NCBI RefSeq assembly: GCF_022414535.1
Contig: NZ_JADWYM010000018.1
Location: 1-64,000, forward strand
DNA: 64,000 nucleotides
Direction: 5' to 3'
DNA from: Streptomyces sp. MUM 2J
GTDB lineage: Bacteria > Actinomycetota > Actinomycetes > Streptomycetales > Streptomycetaceae
Translations under genes and position numbers: made by a program
Part shown: piece after piece, positions 17,480-26,659 of the stretch
Position numbering within the stretch: the stretch's first letter is position 1
How the letters are laid out: the number at the start of each line of letters is the position of its first letter
The notes under the pieces: generated by a model
Told to the model about the DNA's origin: nothing
What the model saw: only the letters and a program-made list of their open reading frames with translations
Database searches by the model: none

Positions 17480-18228
17480 CTCTGCCTTGCCTTTCAAGAG
17501 GTAGGTGATCGAGAAGGGCCCGGCCATCCCTGATCCGTCAGTGTCGTCGGCGGCCTCAGGGCTGTCCGTGGCGGTTCACGTCGTCGAAGTCTCACTGGTG
17601 ACGGCAGCGGCATCTCGTCGTGTGGCCGAAATAAAACCCCCGTGAGCTGTGCCACGAACATTGGCTACATGCACAAAATGTCGCCCCCGATGCCGCGACG
17701 TTTCGCATGTTCGTCCAAGACCCTGGGGCGGACCAGGTGCGGAAACGGGCCGCCGAGGCCGGGAACCGCCGGTCCGCCCGGCGCGGAACCGCTGGTCCGC
17801 GCGGCCTGCAGGGCCGGATTCCGGGGCGGCGCGTCAGCCGGCAGGGTCCGGGGGTGCGGCGGGCGACCTGCTCCGGGGCCCCCTCGCCGGCGCTGCCGGG
17901 CCGGCCCCTTCCCGCCCCGTCCGGCTCACCGCCCGTTCGCCCGGAGATGACCGGTACGTGGCCACGCCATGCAGGTGCCTTGCGCGGTGACCAGGGGCGC
18001 CGTCCGGCAATCGCGACACGTCCCTTTACATCACGGCAGAGGCATGCTGACATGCACACGTAAAGGCATTCGGGAGTGCGGGCGGGTTCACCGCCCGTCT
18101 GCCACACGCTCAAGCAGCCCACGCCGCAGACCCCGTGCACTCCGCGACCCGTACCTGCGCCGCCGGACAGGCAGGCGCGTTCCACGGACGACTCCGCACC
18201 GTTCCGCGCACCTGCGAGGAGGATGGAC
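17480..18228. other. Long intergenic stretch between permease and secreted protein
   Basis: About 750 bases without a supported gene. Frames present are Arg/Pro/Gly-rich and low-complexity. The AT-richer stretch at about 17620-17680 is the likely promoter zone of the permease, and 18010-18075 is another AT-richer island ahead of the secreted protein. Decayed coding sequence cannot be excluded. Confidence 0.35.
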
Positions 18229-18870
18229 ATGAGACCCGTATCCGCGCTGACTCGTCTTCCCGTGGCGGCCGCCGGCTGCCTGGCCCTCGTCGGGCTGGCC
18301 GCTGCACCCTCGGCCGCGGCAGAGACGCCCCTCACCTTCGACTGCCAGGCGAAGCCGCCGATCGTCTCGGCGCAGACCTTCGACCTCGGCGCTGGGGTCG
18401 AGGCCACGGCACCCGACAGCGTGCCGTCCGGCAGCGCCTTCAGCGTCGCTCTCGCCCCCGCGCCGCTGACCGTGCCGGGCTCGGTGAACGGCTACACGGT
18501 CAAGGCGATCAAGGACATCAAGCTCAGGGCCGTCATGCCGACCAACGCGACCTTGACCGACGAGAGCCTGTCCGGAGGATCCGGGACCGGTTCGGGCACC
18601 CCCAGCGTCGCCGTCAGTGGGGGCGAGATCGTCATGACCGTCCCCGGCCCGATCAGCGGCGGCAGCACCTTCACGCTCCCCACCCTGACACTGGACCTTG
18701 TCGCAGGCGCCCCTGGCGGCACGGTCACCACCCGGATCGCGGGCACCTCCTACGACAACCCCGGTCTCACGTTCACGGCCCGGGTGCCCATCCTCTTCTT
18801 CACCGCGGACGTACCGACGTCGTGCTTCTCCTCGCCCAGCCCCGTGCTGAGTTCCACGGCCGTCAGCTGA
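18229..18870 (+). CDS. Secreted protein of unknown function
   Basis: A 213-residue product. GAGGAGG at 18216-18222 is correctly spaced for the ATG at 18229 (MRPVSALT) rather than the in-frame ATG at 18223. A signal peptide spans about residues 1-32 (AAAGCLALVGLAAAPSAAA). The mature part is Thr/Ser/Gly/Val-rich with repeated beta-strand pattern (VALAPAPLTVPGSV, GGEIVMTVPGPISGGSTFTL), has two Cys (one near each end) and ends PVLSSTAVS. It looks like an immunoglobulin- or beta-sandwich-type exported protein seen across Streptomyces; I cannot assign a role. Confidence 0.8.
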   Translation: MRPVSALTRLPVAAAGCLALVGLAAAPSAAAETPLTFDCQAKPPIVSAQTFDLGAGVEATAPDSVPSGSAFSVALAPAPLTVPGSVNGYTVKAIKDIKLRAVMPTNATLTDESLSGGSGTGSGTPSVAVSGGEIVMTVPGPISGGSTFTLPTLTLDLVAGAPGGTVTTRIAGTSYDNPGLTFTARVPILFFTADVPTSCFSSPSPVLSSTAVS

Positions 18871-19120
18871 CACAGGCCTGCCCGGCGGCGCGAGGCATCG
18901 CGACGGCCGGGCAGACCCGAGCCGCCAAGGCCACCGGTAGATCGCCCCGAACGCCACCCCTGACCGTCGCCGGACCGAGGGCGGGCGTCCCCGATCGCCG
19001 GAACCGGCCCTGCTCGCCGTGGTGATCGCCGATGCGGTCGGGCAACCACTCACGCCGGGTGTGGTCTCGGCCCGACGGCCGCCGGCACGGCGCCGTGTGC
19101 GGGCCGTCCCCGGCCGGCGG

Positions 19121-19603
19121 TCAGCTCACGACCACTTCCGCCCACCGGCTGGTCCCCCCGAAGTGCTCCCGGACGCCGCACCGGTCCGACAGCGCCATGA
19201 CGATGTCGATACCCCGGCCGTGCTCGTCCGGGGCGGACTCGGATGCCGGCCGTCCAGCCGCCGGCGCAGGTCCCATGTCGGTCACCTCGACGCGCAGTAC
19301 GGTGCTGCGCCCGTGCCCCAGGAGGCGCGACAGCCGCAGCGTCGCCGGGGGCAGCGCGTGGACGACCGCGTTGGTGAGCAGTTCCGAGGCCAGCAGGAGC
19401 ACGTCGTCGACGACGTCCGCACAGAGGTGCCAGCCGGTGAGGGCCGCGCGTACGCGTCGGCGGACGGCCGGGACGGCCACGGCGGCGTGCGGCAGCGGAA
19501 TGACGTGTTCGGCCTCCTCTTCGGCTTCCTCGCAAAGCGCCGCTTCCTCGCGAGGAGCCGCTTCCTCGTCGGGAAGCACAGTGCCGACCTGCGTCACTGT
19601 CAT
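19121..19603 (-). CDS. RsbW-like ATP-binding (anti-sigma-type) protein
   Basis: A 160-residue protein from the ATG at 19603, preceded by a strong GGAGGAGGG. The GHKL/HATPase_c_2 fold is shown by the N-box LLLASELLTNAVVHA, a G1-like VTDMGP and a G2-like DEHGRGIDIVMALSD. The acidic N-terminus (EEAAPREEAALCEEAEEEAE) is unusual. Proteins of this kind in Streptomyces act as anti-sigma or phospho-switch kinases or are orphan ATP-binding proteins. No sigma factor or anti-anti-sigma gene adjoins it, so its partner is unknown. Confidence 0.85.
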   Translation of the reverse strand: MTVTQVGTVLPDEEAAPREEAALCEEAEEEAEHVIPLPHAAVAVPAVRRRVRAALTGWHLCADVVDDVLLLASELLTNAVVHALPPATLRLSRLLGHGRSTVLRVEVTDMGPAPAAGRPASESAPDEHGRGIDIVMALSDRCGVREHFGGTSRWAEVVVS

Positions 19604-19749
19604 GTGCCCTCCTCCGGGTCGCGCTGCCGGCCAGCAGAAGACCGGGCGTGATGGCACGCTACGGAGCACGTCGCGACCGGTCAATGAACAGCGGTCGGCA
19701 TTACCGAACGCCGGTCCCCGAATCGGCACGCCGGTCGTACGATCGAGTC

Positions 19750-20517
19750 ATGGTCGGCCCTGTGCAGTCCATAGAAAGGGCAGCCGCGATCCTGCGTCTG
19801 CTCGCCGCCGGTCCGCGCCGCCTGGCACTGGGCGAGGTGGCGTCCTCACTCGGGCTGGCCAAGGGCACCGCTCACGGGATCCTGCGCACGCTGCAGCACG
19901 TGGACTTCGTCGAGCAGGACGCGGCGACCGGGAAGTACCAGCTGGGGGCCGCTCTGCTCCACCTCGGCACCAGCTACCTGGACGTCAACGAACTACGGTC
20001 GCGCTCCCTCAACTGGGCCGACGCCCTGGCCGCCCGCAGCGGGGAGGCCGTCCGCCTGGGCACGCCCCTGGAGGGCAAGGTGCTCATCGTGCACCACGTC
20101 TTCCGGCCGGACGACACGCTCCAGACCCTGGACGTGGGCGCACTGCTGCCGCTGCACGCCTCCTCACTCGGCAAGGTCCTGCTGGCCTTCGGAGCCGCGC
20201 CGATCGAGCCCCTGCTGACGGCCGGACTGGAGGCGTACACCCGGCACACCCTGGTGCTCCCGGAGGACCTCAACCGGGCACTCGGCGAGATCCGAGAGCT
20301 CGGCTGGGGGGCCGAGGCACAGGAAATGAGCATGGGTGACGCCGGAATCGCCGCACCGATCCGGGCCCACGGCGGCCTCGTGGTGGGCGCGATCGGGGTG
20401 TCCGGACCCATCGAACGGATCTGTGACACCCAAGGCCGGCCCCAACCGCCCCTGATCACCTTGCTCCGGGAGGCCGCACGGGCGATCTCCAGAGACCTGG
20501 GCGCGGCCCGCTGGTAG
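19750..20517 (+). CDS. IclR-family regulator of glycerol use (GylR-like)
   Basis: A 255-residue regulator. The winged HTH occupies residues about 1-70 (VQSIERAAAILRLLAAG, EVASSLGLAKGTAHGILRTL). The effector-binding domain follows, with GEAVRLGTPLEGKVLIVHHV, LPLHASSLGKVLLA and ISVSG-like GAIGVSGP. It lies 41 bases before glycerol kinase on the same strand, the arrangement of gylR with the glycerol operon in Streptomyces coelicolor, where GylR represses the operon until glycerol or glycerol-3-phosphate is present. An imperfect repeat TCGG/CCGA at 19695-19707 is a weak operator candidate. The facilitator (glpF) and dehydrogenase (glpD) genes of that operon are absent here. Confidence 0.87.
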   Translation: MVGPVQSIERAAAILRLLAAGPRRLALGEVASSLGLAKGTAHGILRTLQHVDFVEQDAATGKYQLGAALLHLGTSYLDVNELRSRSLNWADALAARSGEAVRLGTPLEGKVLIVHHVFRPDDTLQTLDVGALLPLHASSLGKVLLAFGAAPIEPLLTAGLEAYTRHTLVLPEDLNRALGEIRELGWGAEAQEMSMGDAGIAAPIRAHGGLVVGAIGVSGPIERICDTQGRPQPPLITLLREAARAISRDLGAARW

Positions 20518-20558
20518 GTCCCGGCGGCTCCGCCAAGCATCGGAAGGCAGGTTCGATC

Positions 20559-22073
20559 ATGGTTGCACGGTATGTGATGTCCATCGACCAGGGCACCACC
20601 TCCACCCGATGCATCCTGTTCGACCACCGAGGACGGCTGGTGTCCGTCGCCCAGCGCGAACACCGCCAGTACTTCCCCCGGCCGGGCTGGGTCGAGCACG
20701 ACGCCGTCGAGATCTGGCGCAACCTCCAGCGCGTGGTGCCCGAGGCGCTGTCCGACGTCGGCATAGACGCCCGGCAGATCGCCGCCGTCGGGATCGCCAA
20801 CCAGCGGGAGACGACCGTGCTCTGGGACCGGCGGACCGGCGTTCCGCTGGGCAGGGCCATCGTCTGGCAGGACACCCGCACCGCTGAACTGGTCGACGAC
20901 CTCAGAAACCGGCCCGGGGACGAGTTCTTCCTCGAACGCTGCTGTCTTCCCCCCTCGACCTACTTCTCCGCGCCGCGGATCCGCTGGCTGTTCGACCACG
21001 TCGACGGGCTGGAACAGCGCGCCCGGGACGGCGAGGTGCTGTTCGGCACGATGGAGAGCTGGCTGATCTGGAATCTCACCGGCGGAACGGACGACGGCCT
21101 GCACATGACCGACGCGACCAACGCCAGCCGCACCATGCTGATCGACATGCGGACGCTGGCCTGGGACGCGGAGCTGATGGAGTTCTTCGGCGTACCGCGC
21201 CAGATGCTGCCGGAGATCCGGCCCTCCGCCGAGGACTACGGCGAGGCACGCTCACTGCTGCCCGGCGTACGGATCACGGCCGCCCTCGGTGATCAGCAGG
21301 CAGCCCTGTTCGGGCAGACCTGCTTCTCGCCCGGCGCGGCGAAGTGCACCTACGGGACCGGCAGCTTCCTGCTGATGAACACCGGTACCGACGTCGTCAG
21401 GTCCCGGCACGGGCTGCTCACCACCGTCGCCTACAAGATCGCGGACCAGCCCGCCGTCTACGCTCTGGAGGGCCCGATCGCCGTCACCGGTTCGCTGGTC
21501 CAGTGGTTCCGGGACCGTCTGGGGCTGATCAACAGCGCCCCCGAGATCGAGACCCTGGCGCGCACGGTCGAGGACAACGGCGGTTGCTACATCGTCCCGG
21601 CGTTCTCCGGTCTGTTCGCGCCCCACTGGCGCAGCGACGCCCGCGGCGTCATCGTCGGCCTCACCTCGTACATCACCGCGGGCCACCTGGCCCGAGCCGT
21701 CCTGGAGGCCACCGGCTGGCAGACGCGGGAGGTCGTCGACGCCATGAACGCCGATTCCGCGCTGGCCCTGAAACAGCTCAAGGTCGATGGGGGCATGACA
21801 TCCGACAACCTGCTCATGCAGTTCCTGGCCGACGTCCTCGGCGTTCCGGTCGTGCGGCCCCTGGTCGCCGAGACGGTCTCTCTCGGCGCGGCCTACGCCG
21901 CCGGCCTCGCGGTCGGCTACTGGCCGGATCTGGAGGTCCTGCGCCGCAACTGGCACCGGGCCGCCCAGTGGCTGCCGGCCATGGACCCGGAACGGCGGGA
22001 GCAGGAATACGACAACTGGAAGCGAGCCGTGGAGCGGTCCCTCGGGTGGATCCAGTCACCCAGACGCTTCTGA
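20559..22073 (+). CDS. glpK: Glycerol kinase
   Basis: A 504-residue FGGY-family kinase of normal length that phosphorylates glycerol to sn-glycerol-3-phosphate with ATP in the cytoplasm. Motifs: the N-terminal phosphate loop DQGTTSTRCILFD (residues about 8-20), NQRETTVLWDRRTG, QDTRTAELV, ALGDQQAALFGQ, KCTYGTGSFLLMNTG, and VDGGMTSDNLLMQFLADVLG in the FGGY signature area. Cotranscription with the IclR-type regulator is likely from the 41-base spacing. The usual glpF is missing, so glycerol entry would depend on another locus or diffusion. Streptomyces often carry more than one glpK; this may be a secondary copy (inference). Confidence 0.95.
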   Translation: MVARYVMSIDQGTTSTRCILFDHRGRLVSVAQREHRQYFPRPGWVEHDAVEIWRNLQRVVPEALSDVGIDARQIAAVGIANQRETTVLWDRRTGVPLGRAIVWQDTRTAELVDDLRNRPGDEFFLERCCLPPSTYFSAPRIRWLFDHVDGLEQRARDGEVLFGTMESWLIWNLTGGTDDGLHMTDATNASRTMLIDMRTLAWDAELMEFFGVPRQMLPEIRPSAEDYGEARSLLPGVRITAALGDQQAALFGQTCFSPGAAKCTYGTGSFLLMNTGTDVVRSRHGLLTTVAYKIADQPAVYALEGPIAVTGSLVQWFRDRLGLINSAPEIETLARTVEDNGGCYIVPAFSGLFAPHWRSDARGVIVGLTSYITAGHLARAVLEATGWQTREVVDAMNADSALALKQLKVDGGMTSDNLLMQFLADVLGVPVVRPLVAETVSLGAAYAAGLAVGYWPDLEVLRRNWHRAAQWLPAMDPERREQEYDNWKRAVERSLGWIQSPRRF

Positions 22074-22577
22074 AACGGCCGGCTTCGGCCCCCGGCGGTG
22101 GTCGCCGACTGCACCCACCCCACTGCGGCGACCGGTACCTCGCCTGCGAGGGCCGGGACTTCTCCTGCGGTCAGGGTCTCCACGCCCCCAGGGGAAGGCC
22201 GCCCTCTCGCCCTCGCCGTCGCGGTTTGACAGGGCACGAGGAGCACTCACAGAATCGTCCGCATGACTGGGTACCGGTTCGAGACGACGGGGGCGCTGCG
22301 CGTCCCGGATCGAACCGGCTGCGAGCGCTCCGGCCGATAGCCCGGCCGCCGCCGAGCCGTGTGCTCGCCGCGCGCCGCGCCCCAAGCCGAGCCGGTCCTC
22401 CTCCTTCTCCCTGCCTGACGCGCCTTTGCGGCTGATGGTCTGGATGGTTCCCGGGACTCACCGCACCGCATCACCGGACTCCTCCGTTCGCGGCATGCGA
22501 GGGCGTGCGCGTTGACCAACGGTCGCCAACCGTCGTCTGCCACCTGTCGGTGGAACGCCTACGAGAAGAGGGAGTCG
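22074..22577. other. Intergenic stretch after glpK
   Basis: No gene supported: frames are short, Arg/Pro-rich and without good starts. The region before 22578 contains a ribosome site (GAGGGAG) for the dioxygenase and presumably its promoter. Confidence 0.35.
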
Positions 22578-23516
22578 ATGACTGCCGTGAATGCCGGGTC
22601 TCCGCTCACCCTGCGGGAAGCCCGAACACCTGAGGACGGGATGTACGAGGGGGCGCGCATCCTGCGTCGCCTCGCCGAGGGGAGCGAGGAGCGCCCGTAC
22701 GAGCACTTCGAGGTCGTTCCGCAGGGGCCCACGATCGGGGCCGAGATCCGGGGCATCAGCCTCGCGCGGCCGTTGGGTGACGTGGTGCGCGAGGAGCTGA
22801 ACCGCGCGCTGCTGGAGTGGAAGGTGCTCTTCTTCCGGGACCAGCGGCTGACCTCCGCGCAGCAGCGCGACTTCGCCCGGCAGTGGGGGGAGTTGGAGAC
22901 CAACCCGCTGCTCGCCCGGGGCGCCAGCGACGATGTGGTGCGCTTCGACAAGAGCGGGGGTGCCACGCCCACCTTCGAGAACGTCTGGCACGCCGATGTG
23001 ACCTTCCGGGAACGGCCCGCGCTCGGCGCGGTGCTACAGCTGCACGAGGTACCGCCGTTCAGCGGGGACACCATGTGGGCGGACATGGCCGCCGCCTACG
23101 ACAACCTGCCGCAGGCGGTGAAGGACCGCATCGACGGGGCCACCGCCGTGCACGACTTCATCCCCGGCTTCGCCCGCTTCTACCCGCCGGAGCGACTCGC
23201 ACCGTTCCAGGCCGCGTTTCCGCCCGTGGAGCATCCGGTGGTGCGGGTCCACCCGGAGACGGGGCGACGGTTGCTCTTCGTCAACGCATCGTTCACCACC
23301 CGGATCACCGGCATGGAGCGTGCGGAGAGCGACCGGCTGCTGCGCTACCTCACGCAACAGGCGCATGTGCCGGAGTACCAGGTGCGGTTCCGGTGGAGAG
23401 CAGGCGATGTCGCGTTCTGGGACAACCGTGCCACCCAGCACTACGCGGTGAACGACTACGCGCCGCACCGCCGGGTGGCGGAGCGCGTCGCCATCGCGGG
23501 CGACCGGCCTATGTGA
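22578..23516 (+). CDS. TauD/TfdA-family Fe(II)/2-oxoglutarate dioxygenase
   Basis: A 312-residue enzyme from ATG 22578, with GAGGGAG upstream. TauD hallmarks: the start of the fold FEVVPQGPTIGAEIRGI, LFFRDQRLT, the Fe-binding HxD in VWHADVTF, SGDTMWADM, FVNASFTTRITGM, and the distal His/Arg in FWDNRATQHYAVNDYAPHRRVAERV. Family members hydroxylate taurine or other sulfonates, alkyl sulfates or phenoxyacetates, releasing sulfite or aldehydes. No sulfonate transporter (ssu/tau genes) adjoins it, so the substrate is open. A near 40-residue N-terminal extension precedes the usual start of the domain. Confidence 0.9.
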   Translation: MTAVNAGSPLTLREARTPEDGMYEGARILRRLAEGSEERPYEHFEVVPQGPTIGAEIRGISLARPLGDVVREELNRALLEWKVLFFRDQRLTSAQQRDFARQWGELETNPLLARGASDDVVRFDKSGGATPTFENVWHADVTFRERPALGAVLQLHEVPPFSGDTMWADMAAAYDNLPQAVKDRIDGATAVHDFIPGFARFYPPERLAPFQAAFPPVEHPVVRVHPETGRRLLFVNASFTTRITGMERAESDRLLRYLTQQAHVPEYQVRFRWRAGDVAFWDNRATQHYAVNDYAPHRRVAERVAIAGDRPM

Positions 23517-24098
23517 CCCCCGCACCGTGCCTCTCCGCAACAAACCCGCTCCCCGGACCCGGACCCCGACCCGGGCCCGGGGCCGGGGAGCCCGGGCCCG
23601 GGCTCCCCTGACGGACGCGCCGGAGGTCCCGGTCGTCCCTCGCATGGCGCGACGGGCCCGGCCACCCGGCGATCGGCGACCTGGTGGCCCTGGCCCACGA
23701 AGCGGTCAGCCCGCAGTCCCCGTGATGCTTGGCCGGGTCTGCCCGCCGGCGGCGTGTCCGTTGACCGGGTGTGGTCTACCGGTCGCAGCAGTGCTGCTGC
23801 GCTGGGCGGGCCCCGGCCCTGCAACACGCCTGGTGTCGCCCGGGTCGGTGTCGTAGGAGAGCACCGTGACCCGGCCCGCACGGGACGCTGCCGCATCCCT
23901 CGACCGGAACGGAGACCCCTGGCCGCCCGGATCACAGGGAGCACCGGCCGATCCCGGCAGCGAGCGGCCGACGGAGGGAAACCCGCGAGCAGGACGGAGC
24001 GCCTCGTCCTCCTGGCCCCTTCCACGTTCCGACAATGAGGACGCCCGTCGCATCCGTGCACGGGCCATAGGCCACCCTGCGAGACGAGGTCGTCACCC
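23517..24098. other. Intergenic stretch between the dioxygenase and MmgE/PrpD genes
   Basis: Contains the terminator at 23585-23608. Otherwise there is no supported gene; candidate frames are low-complexity and have no recognisable domain. Decayed coding sequence is possible but not demonstrable. Confidence 0.35.
23585..23608. terminator. Perfect GC palindrome, probable terminator
   Basis: A perfect 24-bp palindrome with half-site GGGGAGCCCGGG, about 70 bases after the dioxygenase stop. It is preceded by further alternating GGCCCGGG-type sequence. Confidence 0.55.
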
Positions 24099-25577
24099 GT
24101 GTCCCTCAAGTCCGCCTCCTCCGCCGACGGCCCCACCCCCGGTTCCCGGGGTGGGCCGACCGATCCGGACGGGCCGACCGGAAAGCTGGCGAACTGGCTG
24201 GCCGCCACCACCCTCGACGACGTACCGGATCCGGTGCGTGACAGGGCCAAGCACCTGCTGCTGGACGGGGTCGCGTGCGCCCTCGTAGGCGCGAAACTGC
24301 CTGCCTCGCGGATCGCCGTCGAGGCGCTCGCCGCTCTCGACGGCGCGGGCGACTCCGTGATCACCGGGTGGGGAGGACTCACCACCGGACCGCTGACGGC
24401 GGCGATGCTCAACTCCGGGTTCATCCAGGGCTTCGAGCTGGACGACTACCACCCCTTCGGCCCGTTGCACAGCAACGCCGTCGTCCTGCCCGCGCTGCTG
24501 GCCGCGGCCGGGCACCGTCCGGAGACGACGGGCGCGCGATTCCTGCTCGCCGCGGTCCTCGGCTACGAGGTCGGTCCCCGGGTGGGCATGGCACTGCACG
24601 GAGCGGACATCATGATCCGCGGATGGCACTCCGGCACCGTCTTCGGTCCGCCCGCCGCGGCCGCGGCTGCGGGAACCCTGTACCACCTGGATGCCGTCGG
24701 GTTCGAGGACGCGCTCGGCATGGCGTGCACCCAGGCGGGCGGGCTGATGGCCGTGCAGTTCGAGTCCATGGTCAAGCGCATGCACCACGGCTTCGCGGCC
24801 CGCAACGGCCTGGTCGCCGCCGTTCTCGCCGCCTCCGGGTACACCGGGATCAAACGGGTCTTCGAACGGGAGTACGGGGGGTTCCTCACCGTCTTCGGCC
24901 AGGGACAGCTCCCCGACCCGTCCCGGATCGCGGGGACCCTGGACGAGATCTGGGAGACGGAACGCATCGCGGTCAAACCCTACGCGGCCTGTGGGGGCCT
25001 GCACGCGGCGATGGACGCCGCGCTGCAACTGCGCGGGGAGCTGCAGCTGTCCCCAGAGGACATCGAGAAGATCGCGGGCATCCGCATCGACCTCGCCCGG
25101 GGGATGTACGAGAAGTGCGGCTGGACACCGAGCCGGCCGCTGGAGCCGATCGGTGCGCAGATGAACGCCGCGTACGCCGTGGCGGTCGCCCTCGTCGACG
25201 GGGCCGGACTGTTCGACCAGTTCACCAGGGAACGCGCCGGCCGCGAGGACGTGTGGCGGCTGATCGGGCGCACCGAGACCCGCCACGACCCCGTGTACGA
25301 CGAGGGCGGCCTGGAGCAGCAGCTGACCACGCGCCTACGGCTGACGCTCGGCGACGGGACGGTACACGAGACCGTGGTGGTCCAGCCGCGTGGCGTCGGC
25401 GAGAACCGGCTCAGCAACGCGGAGATCGTCGAGAAGTACCGCGCCCTCACCCGGCGGGCGATCGATCCTGCGAGAAGCCAGGCCCTGGAGGAGGCCGTTC
25501 TGGGCCTCGACACGCTGCCCGACATCGGCGTACTGACCGCCCTGCTGCAGCCGCCCGTGCGGTCACCGGGTGCCTGA
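24099..25577 (+). CDS. MmgE/PrpD family protein
   Basis: A 492-residue protein starting at GTG 24099. Family features are a helical N-terminal domain (KLANWLAATTLDDVPDPVRDRAKHLLLDGVACALVG), the central LDDYHPFGPLHSNAVVLPALLAAAG, and KPYAACGGLHAAMDAAL with the conserved Cys-Gly-Gly. Characterised members are 2-methylcitrate dehydratase (PrpD) and cis-aconitate decarboxylase, which act on tricarboxylic acids. The other methylcitrate-cycle genes (prpB, prpC) are absent, so a true PrpD role is unproven. It stands alone between two long gaps. Confidence 0.88.
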   Translation: MSLKSASSADGPTPGSRGGPTDPDGPTGKLANWLAATTLDDVPDPVRDRAKHLLLDGVACALVGAKLPASRIAVEALAALDGAGDSVITGWGGLTTGPLTAAMLNSGFIQGFELDDYHPFGPLHSNAVVLPALLAAAGHRPETTGARFLLAAVLGYEVGPRVGMALHGADIMIRGWHSGTVFGPPAAAAAAGTLYHLDAVGFEDALGMACTQAGGLMAVQFESMVKRMHHGFAARNGLVAAVLAASGYTGIKRVFEREYGGFLTVFGQGQLPDPSRIAGTLDEIWETERIAVKPYAACGGLHAAMDAALQLRGELQLSPEDIEKIAGIRIDLARGMYEKCGWTPSRPLEPIGAQMNAAYAVAVALVDGAGLFDQFTRERAGREDVWRLIGRTETRHDPVYDEGGLEQQLTTRLRLTLGDGTVHETVVVQPRGVGENRLSNAEIVEKYRALTRRAIDPARSQALEEAVLGLDTLPDIGVLTALLQPPVRSPGA

Positions 25578-25918
25578 CCGCCCGGCACCGCGACGCCCGC
25601 CGCGTCGCTCACGGCTTCCCGGCGCGTGCGCTTGCTGAAGGCACGGCCCCTCTGCAACCGCGCTCCGGATTGAATGACGGAGAACACCGCACCCGAAGCG
25701 CACGGGCAACCGTGTCCCGGCGGCAGGCAGGCGGGTGAGGAACGAGCGCCGGTGAGCGGTCAGAGAGCCGGACGAGGGTTCGGGTACTTGCCGATCCGGG
25801 CGCGGGACCCCCGGGCCCGCGAAGCCACCTCCTCGCCGTACCCCATCGACGAACGCGCACGACCGCTCCGCGGCCCCCTGCGCCGTGCTCCAGCCGAATC
25901 CGGTCCAGGGCGGGTCGC
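25578..25918. other. Intergenic stretch between convergent genes
   Basis: Lies between the MmgE/PrpD stop and the betI stop, so only terminators are expected. No clear long hairpin and no supported gene was recognised. Confidence 0.35.
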
Positions 25919-26518
25919 TCAGTGAGGTGGTGCGTCGTGGGTCGTTCTGCCGTGCAGCGCACGTGAGATGAGGGCTTCGATGTCCGTGCGGGCGGGGGGT
26001 TCGCTGGTGAGGACGGCTTGTATGAGCAGGCCGCACAGCAGGGCGCCCGCCATCCTGCCGGTCAGCGGGTCGGTGAGTCGGCCCAGCACCTCGGCCACGG
26101 CGTTGTCCCAGTTGACGGCGGCCTGGCGCAGGTGAGGGCGGATCAGCGCGAGGGCGTAGAGGTTGTTCTCGGCCATGGTGTCCTGGCGTTTCTCGCCGAC
26201 CGAGCGGACCACGAAGTCGGCCAGTTCGGTGGCGAGGTCGGCGTCCGGCGGCAGCGCCTCGGCCCAGGCGCGCAGGGCGGCGACGCTGCGTGCGGCTGCC
26301 TCGGCGAGGGCGGCGGAGACCAGGTCGTCCAGCGTTCTGAAGTGGTAGGTCGTGGAGCCGAGCGGTACCCCGGCGGCCGCCGCGACCTTGCGATGGGTGA
26401 GCGCGTCGATGCCCTGCTCGGTGACGACGGTGATGGCCGCCCGCGCGATGCGGTCGCGCCGGTCGGGGTCGGTCGGTCCTCGCTGCCTCCGCTTCGTACC
26501 GGGCTGGCTGGTTGCCAT
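25919..26518 (-). CDS. betI: TetR-family repressor of the choline/betaine genes
   Basis: A 199-residue TetR protein from the ATG at 26518. The HTH is at about residues 20-65 (RDRIARAAITVVTEQGIDALTHRKVAAAAGVPLGSTTYHF). The C-terminal ligand domain contains AENNLYALALIRPHLRQA and DPLTGRMAGALLCGLLIQAVL. It is transcribed divergently from betB with a 141-base spacer holding a perfect 8-bp-arm inverted repeat. BetI proteins repress choline-oxidation genes until choline is present, and the context supports that name; the sequence alone only shows the TetR family. Confidence 0.8.
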   Translation of the reverse strand: MATSQPGTKRRQRGPTDPDRRDRIARAAITVVTEQGIDALTHRKVAAAAGVPLGSTTYHFRTLDDLVSAALAEAAARSVAALRAWAEALPPDADLATELADFVVRSVGEKRQDTMAENNLYALALIRPHLRQAAVNWDNAVAEVLGRLTDPLTGRMAGALLCGLLIQAVLTSEPPARTDIEALISRALHGRTTHDAPPH

Positions 26519-26587
26519 GATCGCGGACTTCCCCTCTGACCTCGTCTGATGCACGGGCCAACGGTATCGTGCCGCCAATGTGGACTC

Positions 26588-26608
26588 CCGTACACATCTT
26601 GTGTACGG
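26588..26608. promoter_or_regulatory. Perfect inverted repeat between betI and betB (TetR operator)
   Basis: Arms CCGTACAC (26588-26595) and GTGTACGG (26601-26608) with a 5-nt spacer ATCTT. A further GTACG half-site follows at 26611-26615. The location between the divergent regulator and its presumed target and the arm length fit a TetR-family operator controlling both directions. Confidence 0.7.
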
Positions 26609-26659
26609 TTGTACGCATTCATGCTTCCCCCGCACCTTTGAAGTGAAGGAATCCGCTGG

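Noticed and set aside
17592..18407. A 271-codon minus-strand frame in the gap after the permease
   Set aside because: Arg/Pro/Gly low-complexity, overlaps the signal-peptide part of a well-supported secreted protein on the other strand, and has no start signal.
24099..25577. A methylcitrate-cycle (prp) operon
   Set aside because: Only the MmgE/PrpD member is present, without prpB/prpC, so the pathway is not supported.
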